Part shown: piece after piece, positions 45,001 to 54,605 of the stretch
Layout of the letters: every line of letters begins with the position of its first letter
Numbering within the stretch: position 1 is the first letter of the stretch
From: Bacteroidetes bacterium B1(2017)
GTDB lineage: Bacteria; Bacteroidota; Bacteroidia; UKL13-3
Reading direction: 5' to 3'
DNA: 64,000 nt
Assembly: GCA_002256395.1 (NCBI GenBank)
Contig: NKJG01000001.1
Location: 992,001-1,056,000, forward strand
The notes under the pieces: generated by a model
What the model was told of the DNA's origin: nothing
Seen by the model: the letters and a program-made list of their open reading frames with translations, nothing else
Databases searched by the model: none
Position numbers and translations under genes: made by a program

Positions 45001-46922
45001 ATGCCCCGCATCTTCTACCTCCACAATTTATTAAACAATATGGTAAAATTGTTGACTCGGCATTTTTAATATCACCTATTTCTCATGTATACCAAAGCAA
45101 GCCCTTCAATCAAGAAGCCTATAGTGATATTGGCGAAATACAGAGTTTAATGTATTCAATAAATGATATACAATCTAATCGTTATCAGAATATAATTGTT
45201 GGAGAAAAGGCTTCCTTTGAGGCATTTCCTGCTAAACCAATATATGGGTTAAATGAACCCATACAGTTTGTAGATAGTATCCATTATTGGTTTCCTAATT
45301 CACAAGGTCCTTATGGCCCACAAAGGCCATTAATGTGGGATCAAAACCCATTAGTGCAAGAAAAATCATTTAGAAATGCCTTGGCAAATTATCCAACAGA
45401 CACCTTAAAAGTAAGGCCAAATCCAACCAAATACTACTATACTTCTAACAGCACTTGCCCTAGTGGCTATGTAAACCAACTTACAAATAATTTACCTTCT
45501 TGCGTTAAGTTAGATACCTTCTTTTACGAACGCATCTATTGGGATTTTGAATCGGATGGCAAAATAGATTACGCAGGTGCTACTCCAAGCCATAGTTATA
45601 AAAACCCAGGAACCTATGTTGCCTCTATGATTATTAGAGACTCTGTGGGCTATTTTGATACGATTAAAAAAACAATTCAAGTTGGTTATTGCCTTGCTTT
45701 TGATCCGCTTCCAGAAAAAATAATTTTATGCCAACAAAGTAGTGCCACCCTGGAAGTTGGTTCAGCTTTTATTAATAATAGATGGTTTGCACCTGGAGAT
45801 ATTCCACTTGCTCAAAATTCCTTAATTCAATTAGCAACTCAAGAAGGTATGTATAGAGTGGAGGCGCAAAACAATGAAGGCACTTGCTTCTATAGTGATA
45901 GCGTAAAAATTGTAAACATGAACGATGCCCAAATTAAACAAGGCGCAAAACTCACCTTATGTGCGCTTGCAGACGATTCTATTGTTCTTGAACCTTTCAC
46001 TACTGCTGGTTATCAATTTCAATGGAATAATAGTATCAATTCATCTCGCTTTGCAATTTATAATAGCACGCCTCCAACTAACTATGTACTTAAAATAATG
46101 AAGGGCAATGAAACCTGCTTTGATACTATAACTGTAGCCTATGTAGAGCTACTAGCCGCCAATATTAGTTCTCAGATCCGTTGTATTAAAGACACTATTT
46201 TGCTTTCTGTTTTAAGTAATAACTCTTTTGGTTCAAGCATTAGGTATGATTGGCAAGCTAGAAGTATTGAACCCTTTTTACAGGGCACAAATCATGTGCT
46301 TTTTGTATACCCAACAACGGGTACCTTTACCGCTAAAGTTGCATCTCTATTTGAGCAATGTAGAGATACATTAACGTTTAATTTACATGCCGAACCAAGC
46401 TTTGTGGCACCAAAAATTAGTGGCCCAATACTTGTTACAGGAGGCGATTCGGTAGTTTATACAACAAGTATCATTATTGGAAATACCTATTCTTGGAGTG
46501 TAATAGGAGGAACTATTTTAAGCGGACAAGGAACCAATCAAATTTCTGTTCGTTGGGGCAATTCAAATCCATTAGGTAAGGTTCATTTAGATCGCAATAA
46601 TGGAACCTGTTCTTCTTTTGATTCAAGCACCGTTATCATTTTAACAGTTGGAATGCAAGAAACGAAAGAGTTTGTGAAATTAGTTTTGTATCCAAACCCA
46701 GCTCAAACCAACATTACTGTTTGGGCAAAATGTGTTTCTAACAAAGAGTATGCATATACCATTTACAGCTTAGATGGTAAACAATTACAAGATGGTATTT
46801 TGGAACAAACAAATGGTGAAATAAATGCGCAACTTTCTATTTCTGATTTTGCCATTGGCACCTATATCATTGTTCTTAAAAACGATGAATCATCTGCCGT
46901 ATTTAGGTTTATGAAAGAGTAA
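42069..46922 (+). pseudogene. T9SS-sorted PKD surface protein broken by in-frame TGA
   Basis: ATG at 42069 opens MKKQIFTLLLSLFIFKAFSQ (signal peptide). The same frame runs to the stop at 46922 (1618 codons) with a single in-frame TGA at 42441-42443 (codon 125). Reading continues without a shift: SKFK-stop-IYGDGSFYES. In a PKD domain the motif is W-x-F-G-D-G, so the stop sits exactly where Trp is expected (TGG to TGA). The N-terminal part has an Ig-like domain (LWSTGASGSSITVSTPGTYTVKA). Further PKD-like segments (WDFADPNAYPPG..., WDFESDGKIDYAGATPSHSYKNPGTYV) and a T9SS type A sorting domain (VKLVLYPNPAQTNITV) follow. Either a nonsense mutation or a sequencing error. Confidence 0.85.
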
Positions 46923-46940
46923 GGGCCTTGGCCCTTACTC
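46917..46940. terminator. Hairpin spanning both convergent gene ends
   Basis: The inverted repeat GAGTAAGGGCC-TT-GGCCCTTACTC (11-bp arms) covers the stop codon of the plus-strand gene and the 3' end of the minus-strand gene. There is no strong T run, so its strength as a terminator is uncertain. Confidence 0.55.
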
Positions 46941-47573
46941 ATAAACATAACATTCAAAGATGCCTGTTTTAATATGCTTTAGCGCATTAATATCGTACTT
47001 TTGTAACTCTAGATAACCAATGTTTTGCGGGTGAGCCAATACTTCTTTGCTACAAGTGGGCAACTTTGGTATTACTGCTTGCTCAACAGGGGCTTTAAAC
47101 GTAATTACGCCGTTTTTAAGTTCCATCTCTCCAGAGTAATCTGAACCAAAAACAAAAGACGCATCTGAAAGTTTAATAATTGAAACACTATTTAACGTAT
47201 GGCCAGTAGTTCCTGAAGTAACAAGGTAATCGCCCTCATAAGATTGGATAGTCTGTTTAGCTTGCGCAAACATAAGCTTTCCAGTTTTTTTGTTTAAAAT
47301 TCTTAGTTCACTTCCCATTTCAATACTATATGGAATTTGGGTAATGTGATAGTCGCCATACTCAATAGTAACAGAGTCTTTGAAACTTAGACGATCTTCG
47401 TCATCCTCTCCTTCTATATAATCATTGTTTGGGTTTGCTGCCTCAAAATCGCTGGTGTCAATTTTTGTGGTGTCTGAAAAGGTTACGGTTTCTGTGGCAA
47501 CAGGTGGTGTTGTATTGGTGCACGATGAAGAAAGTAAAAACAGAATTAAGCTTGGGAAAAGTAGTTTTTTCAT
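46935..47573 (-). CDS. Lipoprotein of unknown function
   Basis: The 212-residue protein has a lipobox (SSSCTNTTPP) and an acidic low-complexity linker (NNDYIEGEDDEDRLSF). The rest is beta-rich (VTIEYGDYHITQIPYSIEMGSELRILNKKTGKL ... VSIIKLSDASFVFGSDYSGEMELKNGVITF). No family recognised. It converges with the broken PKD gene and is 62 bp downstream of another exported protein read in the same direction. Confidence 0.65.
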   Translation of the reverse strand: MKKLLFPSLILFLLSSSCTNTTPPVATETVTFSDTTKIDTSDFEAANPNNDYIEGEDDEDRLSFKDSVTIEYGDYHITQIPYSIEMGSELRILNKKTGKLMFAQAKQTIQSYEGDYLVTSGTTGHTLNSVSIIKLSDASFVFGSDYSGEMELKNGVITFKAPVEQAVIPKLPTCSKEVLAHPQNIGYLELQKYDINALKHIKTGIFECYVYE

Positions 47574-47634
47574 AAATAGATTTTAGGTTGCCCAAGATAA
47601 TTTCCTTTTCAAAAAAACCAAGGTCAAATAATCC

Positions 47635-48366
47635 TTAGCGCCATTTTCTCTTTTCTATAACATTGCCCATACAAAGGCCCACGCTAAGAAAAGCCATTGG
47701 TCGAGCCGCATTTAAATCTAATGTAAACGAAATTTCGGGAGATACATTTTTATTCACCCGCGGAATATATTTTAGTGTAATAGGCACCCCAACTCCAATT
47801 TTTTGCTCCATTTTATAATGGTGTGCAGCTGCCGAAACTTGATAACCCGGAATAAAAATGGGTATACCTAAAATACTTCCATAGAAAGGTGGTTCCCAAA
47901 CTGCCTTATCAAAATGATCATAGGCTCCTCGCAGGTTAAAATTATGTATGCTTAAACCGGCCCCAATTATAAAATGGCAGGAAGGCGATTCAGAAATATT
48001 TGCTCCATACATAAACGAATGAAATTGATAGGATTCATTGTTGCTAATAGCGGCTAAGGAGCCCTTTTCTCCCACTCCTTTTTGCGAGCCACTTTCACAT
48101 AAGCTCATAAAATTATAAGAAAGATATTTGTCGTTTTTAAGAATAGTGTTTACAGAAAATGTGTGTCCATAAACAGTAGCCTTATCTGTCACTTTACTAT
48201 CGTCGTTATAAATGCAAATGGGCATTGAAAAGCCTACCCAAAAATACTTTGTTTCGGGCTTGTTAGCCTTTCTTAAACTAGGTTCAGAACTGGCAAAAAC
48301 GAATGTGTTAACAAGACAAATAAAAAGAAAGGAAAGGGAAATTTTGGGGGATATTTCTGTTTTCAT
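47635..48366 (-). CDS. Exported protein, probable outer-membrane barrel
   Basis: The protein (243 residues; start at 48366 puts the basic MKTEISPK directly before the hydrophobic core, and an ATG 20 codons upstream is less likely) has a signal peptide. Strand-rich segments include ATVYGHTFSVNTILKNDKYLSYNFMS, FIIGAGLSIHNFNLRG and FTLDLNAARPMAFLSVGLCMG. It lacks a clear aromatic C-terminus (ends EKRKWR). Function unknown. Confidence 0.55.
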   Translation of the reverse strand: MKTEISPKISLSFLFICLVNTFVFASSEPSLRKANKPETKYFWVGFSMPICIYNDDSKVTDKATVYGHTFSVNTILKNDKYLSYNFMSLCESGSQKGVGEKGSLAAISNNESYQFHSFMYGANISESPSCHFIIGAGLSIHNFNLRGAYDHFDKAVWEPPFYGSILGIPIFIPGYQVSAAAHHYKMEQKIGVGVPITLKYIPRVNKNVSPEISFTLDLNAARPMAFLSVGLCMGNVIEKRKWR

Positions 48367-48542
48367 AATAGTATTTAATTGCGCCAAATGGTCTATCAAA
48401 AGTACCTTTGCTTCTGAAACATACATAATTGGTATGGGTCAAATACAGGTTAAACTATTGCAAATCCAATAAGTGCGCGTTCAGTCAATTGCACAATTCG
48501 CAAATTTTTAATTTCACTTGGGAAGATTAAATTCCGCCAATT

Positions 48543-49046
48543 ATGGAAAGCACCGAATTGAAAGTAAACTATAGAAAAATTAAAGAAAGCGATAACCTAA
48601 TTTTGGCTTCTATTATTAAAGGGAGTATTGAATCAATGGCCTTGCCGCTAGAAGGAACAGCACACTCTGACCCAACAACCAATGATTTATTTGCCTACTT
48701 TTCTAAAGATGGTTCAAGCTATTTGGTTGCCGAACAAGATGGAATAGTTTTAGGTGGATGTGGCATTTACCCTTCAAACGGATTGCCAGAAAAACATGCC
48801 GAATTGGTTCGTTTTTTTTTACACGAATCGGCCCGTGGTAAAGGTATTGGCAAACATTTAATGGAGGCTTGTGAGCAATTAGCCCTGAGCCTTAATTATA
48901 CTCATTTGTACCTCGAATCATTTCCAGATATGAAGGCTGCTATTCATTTATATGAAAAATTTGGCTACCAAAAATTGGATGCCGCTCTAGGAAATACCGG
49001 TCATTTTTCATGCAATGTTTGGATGTTGAAAAGGCTGTGTGAATAG
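48543..49046 (+). CDS. GNAT-family N-acetyltransferase
   Basis: The 167-residue protein has the GNAT acetyl-CoA motif A ELVRFFLHESARGKGIGKHLMEACEQLA (R-G-K-G-I-G) followed by motif B LYLESFPDMKAAIHLYEKFGYQKL. Cytosolic, with no signal peptide. The acceptor is unknown. It stands alone, divergent from the exported protein upstream and convergent with the MBOAT gene. Confidence 0.9.
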   Translation: MESTELKVNYRKIKESDNLILASIIKGSIESMALPLEGTAHSDPTTNDLFAYFSKDGSSYLVAEQDGIVLGGCGIYPSNGLPEKHAELVRFFLHESARGKGIGKHLMEACEQLALSLNYTHLYLESFPDMKAAIHLYEKFGYQKLDAALGNTGHFSCNVWMLKRLCE

Positions 49047-49055
49047 GGTAATTAG

Positions 49056-50549
49056 CTAAAACTGCAAATAAACCGGCATTACTTGTTGGGCGGTTTTTAC
49101 TTGAATTAAGAGTATAATAAAAACACTTAATAGGAGTGCGTATTTAAACGCTGATAACCCTTCCAATTTATCTCTATAGCTATGCTTTATTTCTTGTGGG
49201 ATAAAATGGAGGATGAAACCAATGCACATAGTTAAAATCACATATCTGTAATTTATATATACTTGAGTGAATACATTCGCCTGAAAATTATGTAGGATTT
49301 GGTTCAGAAAAACACCCGCTGTTTCGAAATCTTTGGCTTTAAAAAACACCCAAGCAAAGCAAACTAAATGAAAGGTAAACAGCACGCTTAAACCATGCAC
49401 CAAACGATTTTTCCAATTGGTTTGAATGGTGCTGGCAATTGGGCTCCAAAACCTCCCCCATAGCTTATCAAGGCCCAGTGCAATACCATGAAAAGCGCCC
49501 CAAAAAACAAAGGTCCAATTAGCACCATGCCACAAGCCACCAATTAACATAGTTATGCCAAGATTTATGTATTGCCTAATGCTACCTTTTCTATTGCCAC
49601 CTAGTGGAATGTATAAATAATCTTTTAACCAGCTACTAAGGCTAATATGCCACCTGCGCCAAAACTCGGTGATACTGCTACTTTGATAAGGCGAAAGAAA
49701 GTTCACATTAATATCAAATCCCATCCATTTTCCAATGCCTATTGCCATATCCGAATAGCCACTAAAATCGCAATAAATTACCAAGGCATAAGCATATACC
49801 GCTAGCAAGCATTCAAGCCCAGTATGTAAGGATGGATCATCAAAAATATATTGAACAAAATTTACTTGAATATAATCTGAAATAACCACCTTCTTAAACA
49901 AACCCGCACAGATTAAATAAAACCCTTGGTTGATAGTTTTTGAGTTGAGCGAAAAGGGCCTGGAAATTTGTGGGATAAAATCGGCCGCACGCACAATTGG
50001 ACCCATAATAAGTTTAGGGAAAAAGGACAAGAAAAACAGGTACTCCCAAAAGCTTTTAATTGGTTTAAACTTTCCCCTATACACATCTACCGTATAGCTA
50101 ATATTCTCGAACGTATAGAATGAAATTCCTATAGGCAAAATAAGCTGCAATGGACTAAGTTGTTTGTCGCGCAATTGGTTCAGAATGCTTATAAAAAAAT
50201 CGGTGTATTTAAAATAAAAGAGGAGTGAGAGATTTATTAATATACTAAAAAACAAAAGTTGATTTCGCCTGGTTTTATTTCTATTCAGGTAAATAAACCG
50301 TGAGAGATTAAAATCAACAACGGCCGAAATAAGCACCAATACTACATAGTAGCCACATGCTTTGTAAAAGAAATACAGTGAAAAAGCAATTACACTCGCG
50401 ATCCGTTGCTTTTTGTTTTGATGAAAAAAGGAATAGCAAAAAAAGAAAAAAACTAAATAAAATAAGAAAAAGCCGCTATTAAACAGCAAGGGGTTTTTGG
50501 GGTCGTACAAAAACTGTTTGAAAAAATTTAAGCCGTTAAGTGCTCCCAT
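49056..50549 (-). CDS. MBOAT-family O-acyltransferase (AlgI/PatA-like)
   Basis: The 497-residue polytopic membrane protein has many transmembrane helices and the MBOAT signature LIGGLWHGANWTFVFWGAFHGIALG, with the active-site His341 and second His354. The YIPLGGNRKG and FWRRWHISLSSWLKDYLY motifs are typical of AlgI/DltB/PatA proteins, which move acyl groups across the membrane to polysaccharides. It is coupled to an SGNH gene upstream (TAATG overlap at 50549). With two SGNH partners and a glucosaminidase in the operon, peptidoglycan or exopolysaccharide O-acetylation is likely. Confidence 0.92.
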   Translation of the reverse strand: MGALNGLNFFKQFLYDPKNPLLFNSGFFLFYLVFFFFCYSFFHQNKKQRIASVIAFSLYFFYKACGYYVVLVLISAVVDFNLSRFIYLNRNKTRRNQLLFFSILINLSLLFYFKYTDFFISILNQLRDKQLSPLQLILPIGISFYTFENISYTVDVYRGKFKPIKSFWEYLFFLSFFPKLIMGPIVRAADFIPQISRPFSLNSKTINQGFYLICAGLFKKVVISDYIQVNFVQYIFDDPSLHTGLECLLAVYAYALVIYCDFSGYSDMAIGIGKWMGFDINVNFLSPYQSSSITEFWRRWHISLSSWLKDYLYIPLGGNRKGSIRQYINLGITMLIGGLWHGANWTFVFWGAFHGIALGLDKLWGRFWSPIASTIQTNWKNRLVHGLSVLFTFHLVCFAWVFFKAKDFETAGVFLNQILHNFQANVFTQVYINYRYVILTMCIGFILHFIPQEIKHSYRDKLEGLSAFKYALLLSVFIILLIQVKTAQQVMPVYLQF

Positions 50550-51754
50550 TAGTTTATGCTACGTTTAAGTGCTTCAAAAAATAATGAGGCTTGCACATGA
50601 TATCCTTTTCTGCTAAAATGAATATGGTCTTTGGCAGCTAAACCTGTAGCCACCATTTCCTTCATAGAACCTTTTCCACCAAGGGCTTCATACATATCCC
50701 AATAGGCAATTCCTTCGTGTTCACAAAAGGCAATCATCCAATCGCCTATCTCTTTTGCTTTTGGGTTATCATAATATTGAATACGCGTTTTCTTTTTATG
50801 CCTAGTCTTTTTTCTTAAGTAATTATCGGCAGGGGTAGTAAATAAAATACCACAATGCAATTCTGTTTTAGCGGTTTGAACCAATTGCGCAAGTTGATTT
50901 GTAAAGCTCAAACTATCTATTTTACTAACGCTTTCATTGGTTCCTAGAGAAACAATTAATAACTGTGGGTTTAGAACACTTAGCTGACTTAGTAAGACAG
51001 CGCTTTGATTATAATTTTTAAGTGTTGCTCCATTTACTCCTACCGAATGATATTGAACGCCTTTACGATTGTTTCTAAGAATCATTCCGTGAAACACAAA
51101 GTTTTGTGAATGGCTTATAGTTACCTCAAATGACAGCACACCAGGAACAATTTTGAAGCTTTGTTGGTTCAGCAAATTGCCAACATTTTTACTTTCATTT
51201 ATGAGTGAAAAACTAGATTCGTTAGAGCCAAAACTAAAGCTTGCCTCCCCTTGATAAAGCATAACAAGTTCAGAAATTTCGGCATCAAATAGGCTCGAAT
51301 CAGGAATATACTTAAAGGTAAACACTTCTGTATTCGGATCCGTCAATGTTAGTTGATAGCCTGGAATACCAATAAAATTGCCTGAGTCGGCTTTTGTTAT
51401 TCTTTGAATTTGCCAGTTTTCTTTTGGGCCTATAAAGCGCGCATCGGCATGTCCGTTTGTTTTTGCAAAAGAATATGGAAACACAAAACCTCTACCCGAA
51501 TTACCATAAGTAGACTGTAAAAGTTTGCGCATTTTAGCTCCAAAAAAATCTGCTTGAATATGCGAATCGCCCAAGTGAACAATAGAAAAGGTTTGAACAG
51601 AATCTCCCTTTAGTTGGTTCAATATCCCAGAGATGGATTCACTGTTATGGATTTGATTTGAGGGAATAAGGTTCCAATCAAATTGCTCTTGAGCCCAGCT
51701 TATTTGCGGTATTAAGAGCAGTATATAAATTGCTAATTTACTTACTTGCTTCAT
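50549..51754 (-). CDS. SGNH/GDSL-family protein, exported (acyl esterase or transferase)
   Basis: The 401-residue protein has a signal peptide (cleaved near SWA-Q). SGNH blocks: IVHLGDSHIQADFFG (nucleophile Ser64), a Gly block around VGVNGATL, LGTNES (Asn), and a late DHIHFSRKGYHVQ (Asp/His). The residues are complete, so it is probably active as an O-acetylesterase or, as in PatB, as the transferase that passes acetyl groups supplied by the MBOAT protein. It lies between MBOAT and a second SGNH gene, overlapping both. Confidence 0.85.
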   Translation of the reverse strand: MKQVSKLAIYILLLIPQISWAQEQFDWNLIPSNQIHNSESISGILNQLKGDSVQTFSIVHLGDSHIQADFFGAKMRKLLQSTYGNSGRGFVFPYSFAKTNGHADARFIGPKENWQIQRITKADSGNFIGIPGYQLTLTDPNTEVFTFKYIPDSSLFDAEISELVMLYQGEASFSFGSNESSFSLINESKNVGNLLNQQSFKIVPGVLSFEVTISHSQNFVFHGMILRNNRKGVQYHSVGVNGATLKNYNQSAVLLSQLSVLNPQLLIVSLGTNESVSKIDSLSFTNQLAQLVQTAKTELHCGILFTTPADNYLRKKTRHKKKTRIQYYDNPKAKEIGDWMIAFCEHEGIAYWDMYEALGGKGSMKEMVATGLAAKDHIHFSRKGYHVQASLFFEALKRSIN

Positions 51755-53087
51755 AATATTTTTGCATAATAGCGGCGTTCAATCTACGTGCAACCCAATG
51801 CGAGCCACTTAAATTAAAATGTGTATAATCTTGATGCGCCAAAATTGGTTTTTCTTCAGCAAAGCGCACCATGGCGTTTTCGCCACCCATAGCTAGGTAT
51901 AAATTCCAAAAAGCACATTGGTTTTCTTTGGCAAGTTCTTGCTGAACCAAAACCAATGGTTCAACTCCAGGGGCTGTTTCATAAGTGCCATTATTTCTAT
52001 AGGCCTTATCGGCACTGCTTACAATCAGTATACTTGTATTTGGAAAAGCCGATTTAAGGTATTTAATGGTTTTATCCATTTGCTTTTTATAATAACTAAA
52101 ATCTGTTTGCTCTGGTTTAAACAATAGGTTTGGACCATAATGCAATACAATTAAATCAAAAGGATGCTCTTGACTCCAGCCACTTAAAAGGGCTCTATTC
52201 ACCTTCATTAACTCCGTTCCACATATTCCTCTAAACGAATAGTTATCTAAGTAAACGCCGTTATTAGATTCAAATGAAACGCCATACACGGGTGTATTTC
52301 CCGTATTAAATTCAATTTTAATTTTCTTAAACAAAGTATCTTTAGCTAATACCAAACTGTTTAACGCTTGCTTGCCAAGTAGGTTTGAAGCCTTAGATAA
52401 ATAGCTGATAGAACTTACGCTATCGGCAGGACCATACCACAAAGTGGCTTGATGAAATACACCTAAATGTGTTTGAGGAAAGGAAGCAAAACTTGCCCAC
52501 GAATTTTGCTCTGCATAAAAAGAATGGCCAGATGGTGGGAGTAATTTTCCAATCTTCTTTTGTAGAAAATTATCTTCTTTCCAATTATCAGAAACCTCCG
52601 AACGAATGGTTTGCCTAAAGGCTGCAACCACCGAAGTAATTGGAACAAAGCCCACCCCATCGCCACCAAAATAGTCTTGAAATTTCTGGCGAAGGTCTTG
52701 TGTTATAAGATCTCCTTCAATCATTGAATCTCCAAAATATCCAATGCGAACTTTCCCTTTCTTGTTCTTTTTTAATTGTATGAGCGCTTTAACAAAATTC
52801 TCTAAGCCTCCTTGTTTTCCCTTTTCGTTAAACTCAATAATTGGTATGGTAGGAAGTTTATTAATTTCAATTGGTTTGCTAGCTTGCGTAGAATCCATTG
52901 GCTTTATAGCCCCAAGAAATTTTGCCTTTTTCTTACTTGGTTTGGTTCTAATATCTGCAAGAATATCTATTGGTTTAACACCAAACTTGGCAAAATTAAT
53001 TCTCCTTTGAGAGAAGCTAAAAACCAATAAAATTAAGAGCGTATACAACAAAATTTGCAACGGAAATTTATACCTATTTTCACCCAT
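51738..53087 (-). CDS. Membrane-anchored SGNH/GDSL-family protein
   Basis: The 449-residue protein has an N-terminal hydrophobic segment (LQILLYTLLILLVFSFS) that probably remains as an anchor, then a lysine-rich linker. The SGNH domain has VRIGYFGDSMIEGDLI (Ser121), LHYGPNLLF (the usual N of block III is part of GPN) and AHQDYTHFNLSGSHWVARR (late D-x-x-H). It resembles the neighbouring SGNH protein, so they may be a paralogous pair. Its start overlaps the end of the glucosaminidase gene (8 bp). Confidence 0.82.
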   Translation of the reverse strand: MGENRYKFPLQILLYTLLILLVFSFSQRRINFAKFGVKPIDILADIRTKPSKKKAKFLGAIKPMDSTQASKPIEINKLPTIPIIEFNEKGKQGGLENFVKALIQLKKNKKGKVRIGYFGDSMIEGDLITQDLRQKFQDYFGGDGVGFVPITSVVAAFRQTIRSEVSDNWKEDNFLQKKIGKLLPPSGHSFYAEQNSWASFASFPQTHLGVFHQATLWYGPADSVSSISYLSKASNLLGKQALNSLVLAKDTLFKKIKIEFNTGNTPVYGVSFESNNGVYLDNYSFRGICGTELMKVNRALLSGWSQEHPFDLIVLHYGPNLLFKPEQTDFSYYKKQMDKTIKYLKSAFPNTSILIVSSADKAYRNNGTYETAPGVEPLVLVQQELAKENQCAFWNLYLAMGGENAMVRFAEEKPILAHQDYTHFNLSGSHWVARRLNAAIMQKYYEASK

Positions 53088-53589
53088 TTATGCTGCCCTT
53101 ATCGTATTCTTTAAGATGGTATTTTTTAATAAGATTCAACACCCGCTTCATCCAGTTTTTGTAGGATCTAGAGTAGGTTCGGCCAATACCTTTGAGCCAT
53201 GCGTTTACCTTTGTTGTGCCCTTTAATTTGGCATAATAAGGCTTGGATTGAACCACTTGACAAAAATGAACATAAGATGCAGAATCACTTTCATAGGATT
53301 TGTATCTCGACTTATACTTTATGCCTCTTTCTTTTAAGTTATTGCTACCAACAATTCCAAAATGGTTATGCAATAGCACACAATTTTTGCTGTTGCCAAA
53401 ACCAGATTCTAGCATGGCAATTCCTAAAATAATACTGGCAGGAATTCCTGTTTCGTTCATTAAACTTACCGACTGTTGCTCAAATGTTTGAATATACCTT
53501 TTGGGAGTATACTTAGCCCTTACTTGGCTTAAAAAACCAAGGCTAAGCAGAAGCAAGACAAAAACATACTTAATATTTTTGCACTTCAT
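53080..53589 (-). CDS. Exported glucosaminidase-type peptidoglycan hydrolase (GH73-like)
   Basis: The 169-residue protein has a signal peptide (MKCKNIKYVFVLLLLSLGFLSQVRA). The domain starts YIQTFEQQSVSLMNETGIPASIILGIAMLESGFGNSKN, with catalytic Glu61 in MLESGFG. HNHFGI, SYVHFCQVVQSKPYYAKL and WLKGIGRTYSRSYKNWMKRVLNLIKKY follow, typical of the FlgJ/GH73 glucosaminidase fold. It ends in TGA and overlaps the following SGNH start and the preceding deaminase end, so it is translationally linked. Confidence 0.87.
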   Translation of the reverse strand: MKCKNIKYVFVLLLLSLGFLSQVRAKYTPKRYIQTFEQQSVSLMNETGIPASIILGIAMLESGFGNSKNCVLLHNHFGIVGSNNLKERGIKYKSRYKSYESDSASYVHFCQVVQSKPYYAKLKGTTKVNAWLKGIGRTYSRSYKNWMKRVLNLIKKYHLKEYDKGSING

Positions 53590-54058
53590 TATGAAAAAAC
53601 TCTAGGCTCACGCCAGCTTGTTTAAGCATTTGTTCACTTTCGCCACCTGCATGATATTTACGCTCACAAACAACTCGTTTAATACCACAATTTATAATAA
53701 GCATGGCACAGACTCTGCAAGGAGTCATGCGGCAATATAAAGTAGAACCATCAAGCGAAACGCCATTTTTAGCTGCCTGGCAAATGGCATTTTGTTCGGC
53801 ATGAACCGTACGCACACAATGTTCGGTTATAGAATCATCCTCATGAATCATTTTTTTCATTTGATGTCCCACCTCATCGCAATGCGGTAATCCTATGGGC
53901 GACCCAACATAACCCGTTACCAATAATTGATTGTCTTTAGCAATAACACATCCACTGCGACCACGACCGCATGTTGCGCGTTTACTAATAGCATCCATAA
54001 CTTCCATAAAATATTCATCCCAAGAAGGGCGAATGTATTTTTCTTCTGTGCTGCTCAT
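53570..54058 (-). CDS. Deoxycytidylate deaminase
   Basis: The 162-residue protein has the zinc and catalytic motifs of the cytidine/dCMP deaminase fold: H86-A-E88 in TVHAEQNAIC and PC-x2-C (C114, C117) in MTPCRVCAMLI. The N-terminal RPSWDEYFMEVMDAISKRATCGRGRSGCVI is typical of dCMP deaminases (ComEB-like), which convert dCMP to dUMP for thymidylate synthesis. Its 3' end overlaps the glucosaminidase gene by 20 bp, and a P-loop kinase-like gene lies 4 bp upstream. Confidence 0.93.
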   Translation of the reverse strand: MSSTEEKYIRPSWDEYFMEVMDAISKRATCGRGRSGCVIAKDNQLLVTGYVGSPIGLPHCDEVGHQMKKMIHEDDSITEHCVRTVHAEQNAICQAAKNGVSLDGSTLYCRMTPCRVCAMLIINCGIKRVVCERKYHAGGESEQMLKQAGVSLEFFHNEVQKY

Positions 54059-54062
54059 TTGA

Positions 54063-54605
54063 TTAAATTAAGGTATCAATTTGTTGGTAAAGTTCTTCAA
54101 AAGTGCCATTGTTAGTTAGGTGAAAATCGGCCATACGCATACACGCGCCAAGGTTTTGCTTGTTAGGGTCATTCGAGTTCATTTCACGATCTTCACTTTC
54201 AGAAAAAGATTCAAATGAAATTTTATCTGTTTCGGAGCCACGCAACAAAACGCGATCATATCTAATGCGTCTTTCGGTATCAACAGATAGCAATAAAAAA
54301 TTCCCTTTGGCTTTAAGTGCGGTCACCTCACCTAAAGTTCTAATACTTTCAATAATGCAATTTGTCTCACTTATTTCTGCCTCCCTAAATAGTTCTTCGG
54401 CAATAAAACTTGGACTATTATTGGCTCTCAACTCATTCGCTAAATGGGTAAGAGTATCTCTGTTAACCTCCTTACCCTGTTCATTTAAAATTTTAATAAG
54501 GTAACCTCGAACCGAAAAGTGGATGAAGTTATACTTAGAAATAAGGTATTCAACGATGGTACCTTTTCCTGCTCCAAGTGTTCCTGTTATGCCTATTATT
54601 TTCAA
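54063..54605 (-). CDS. P-loop nucleoside/nucleotide kinase-like protein
   Basis: The 180-residue cytosolic protein begins MKIIGITGTLGAGKGT (Walker A, residues 8-16). NFIHFSVRGYLIKIL, ANELRANNSPSFIAEELF and a late NNGTFEELYQQID follow, a layout like dephospho-CoA kinase and deoxynucleoside monophosphate kinase folds. The exact substrate is not clear. Lying directly upstream of dCMP deaminase, a role in deoxynucleotide supply is plausible. It is the first gene of the operon ending at the MBOAT gene. Confidence 0.8.
   Translation of the reverse strand: MKIIGITGTLGAGKGTIVEYLISKYNFIHFSVRGYLIKILNEQGKEVNRDTLTHLANELRANNSPSFIAEELFREAEISETNCIIESIRTLGEVTALKAKGNFLLLSVDTERRIRYDRVLLRGSETDKISFESFSESEDREMNSNDPNKQNLGACMRMADFHLTNNGTFEELYQQIDTLI

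Noticed and set aside
42543..46922. The 1459-residue ORF as an independent gene starting with ATG at 42543
   Set aside because: It lacks a signal peptide though it ends in a T9SS sorting domain. The same frame continues upstream through a single TGA into a signal peptide, so the ATG is an internal Met.
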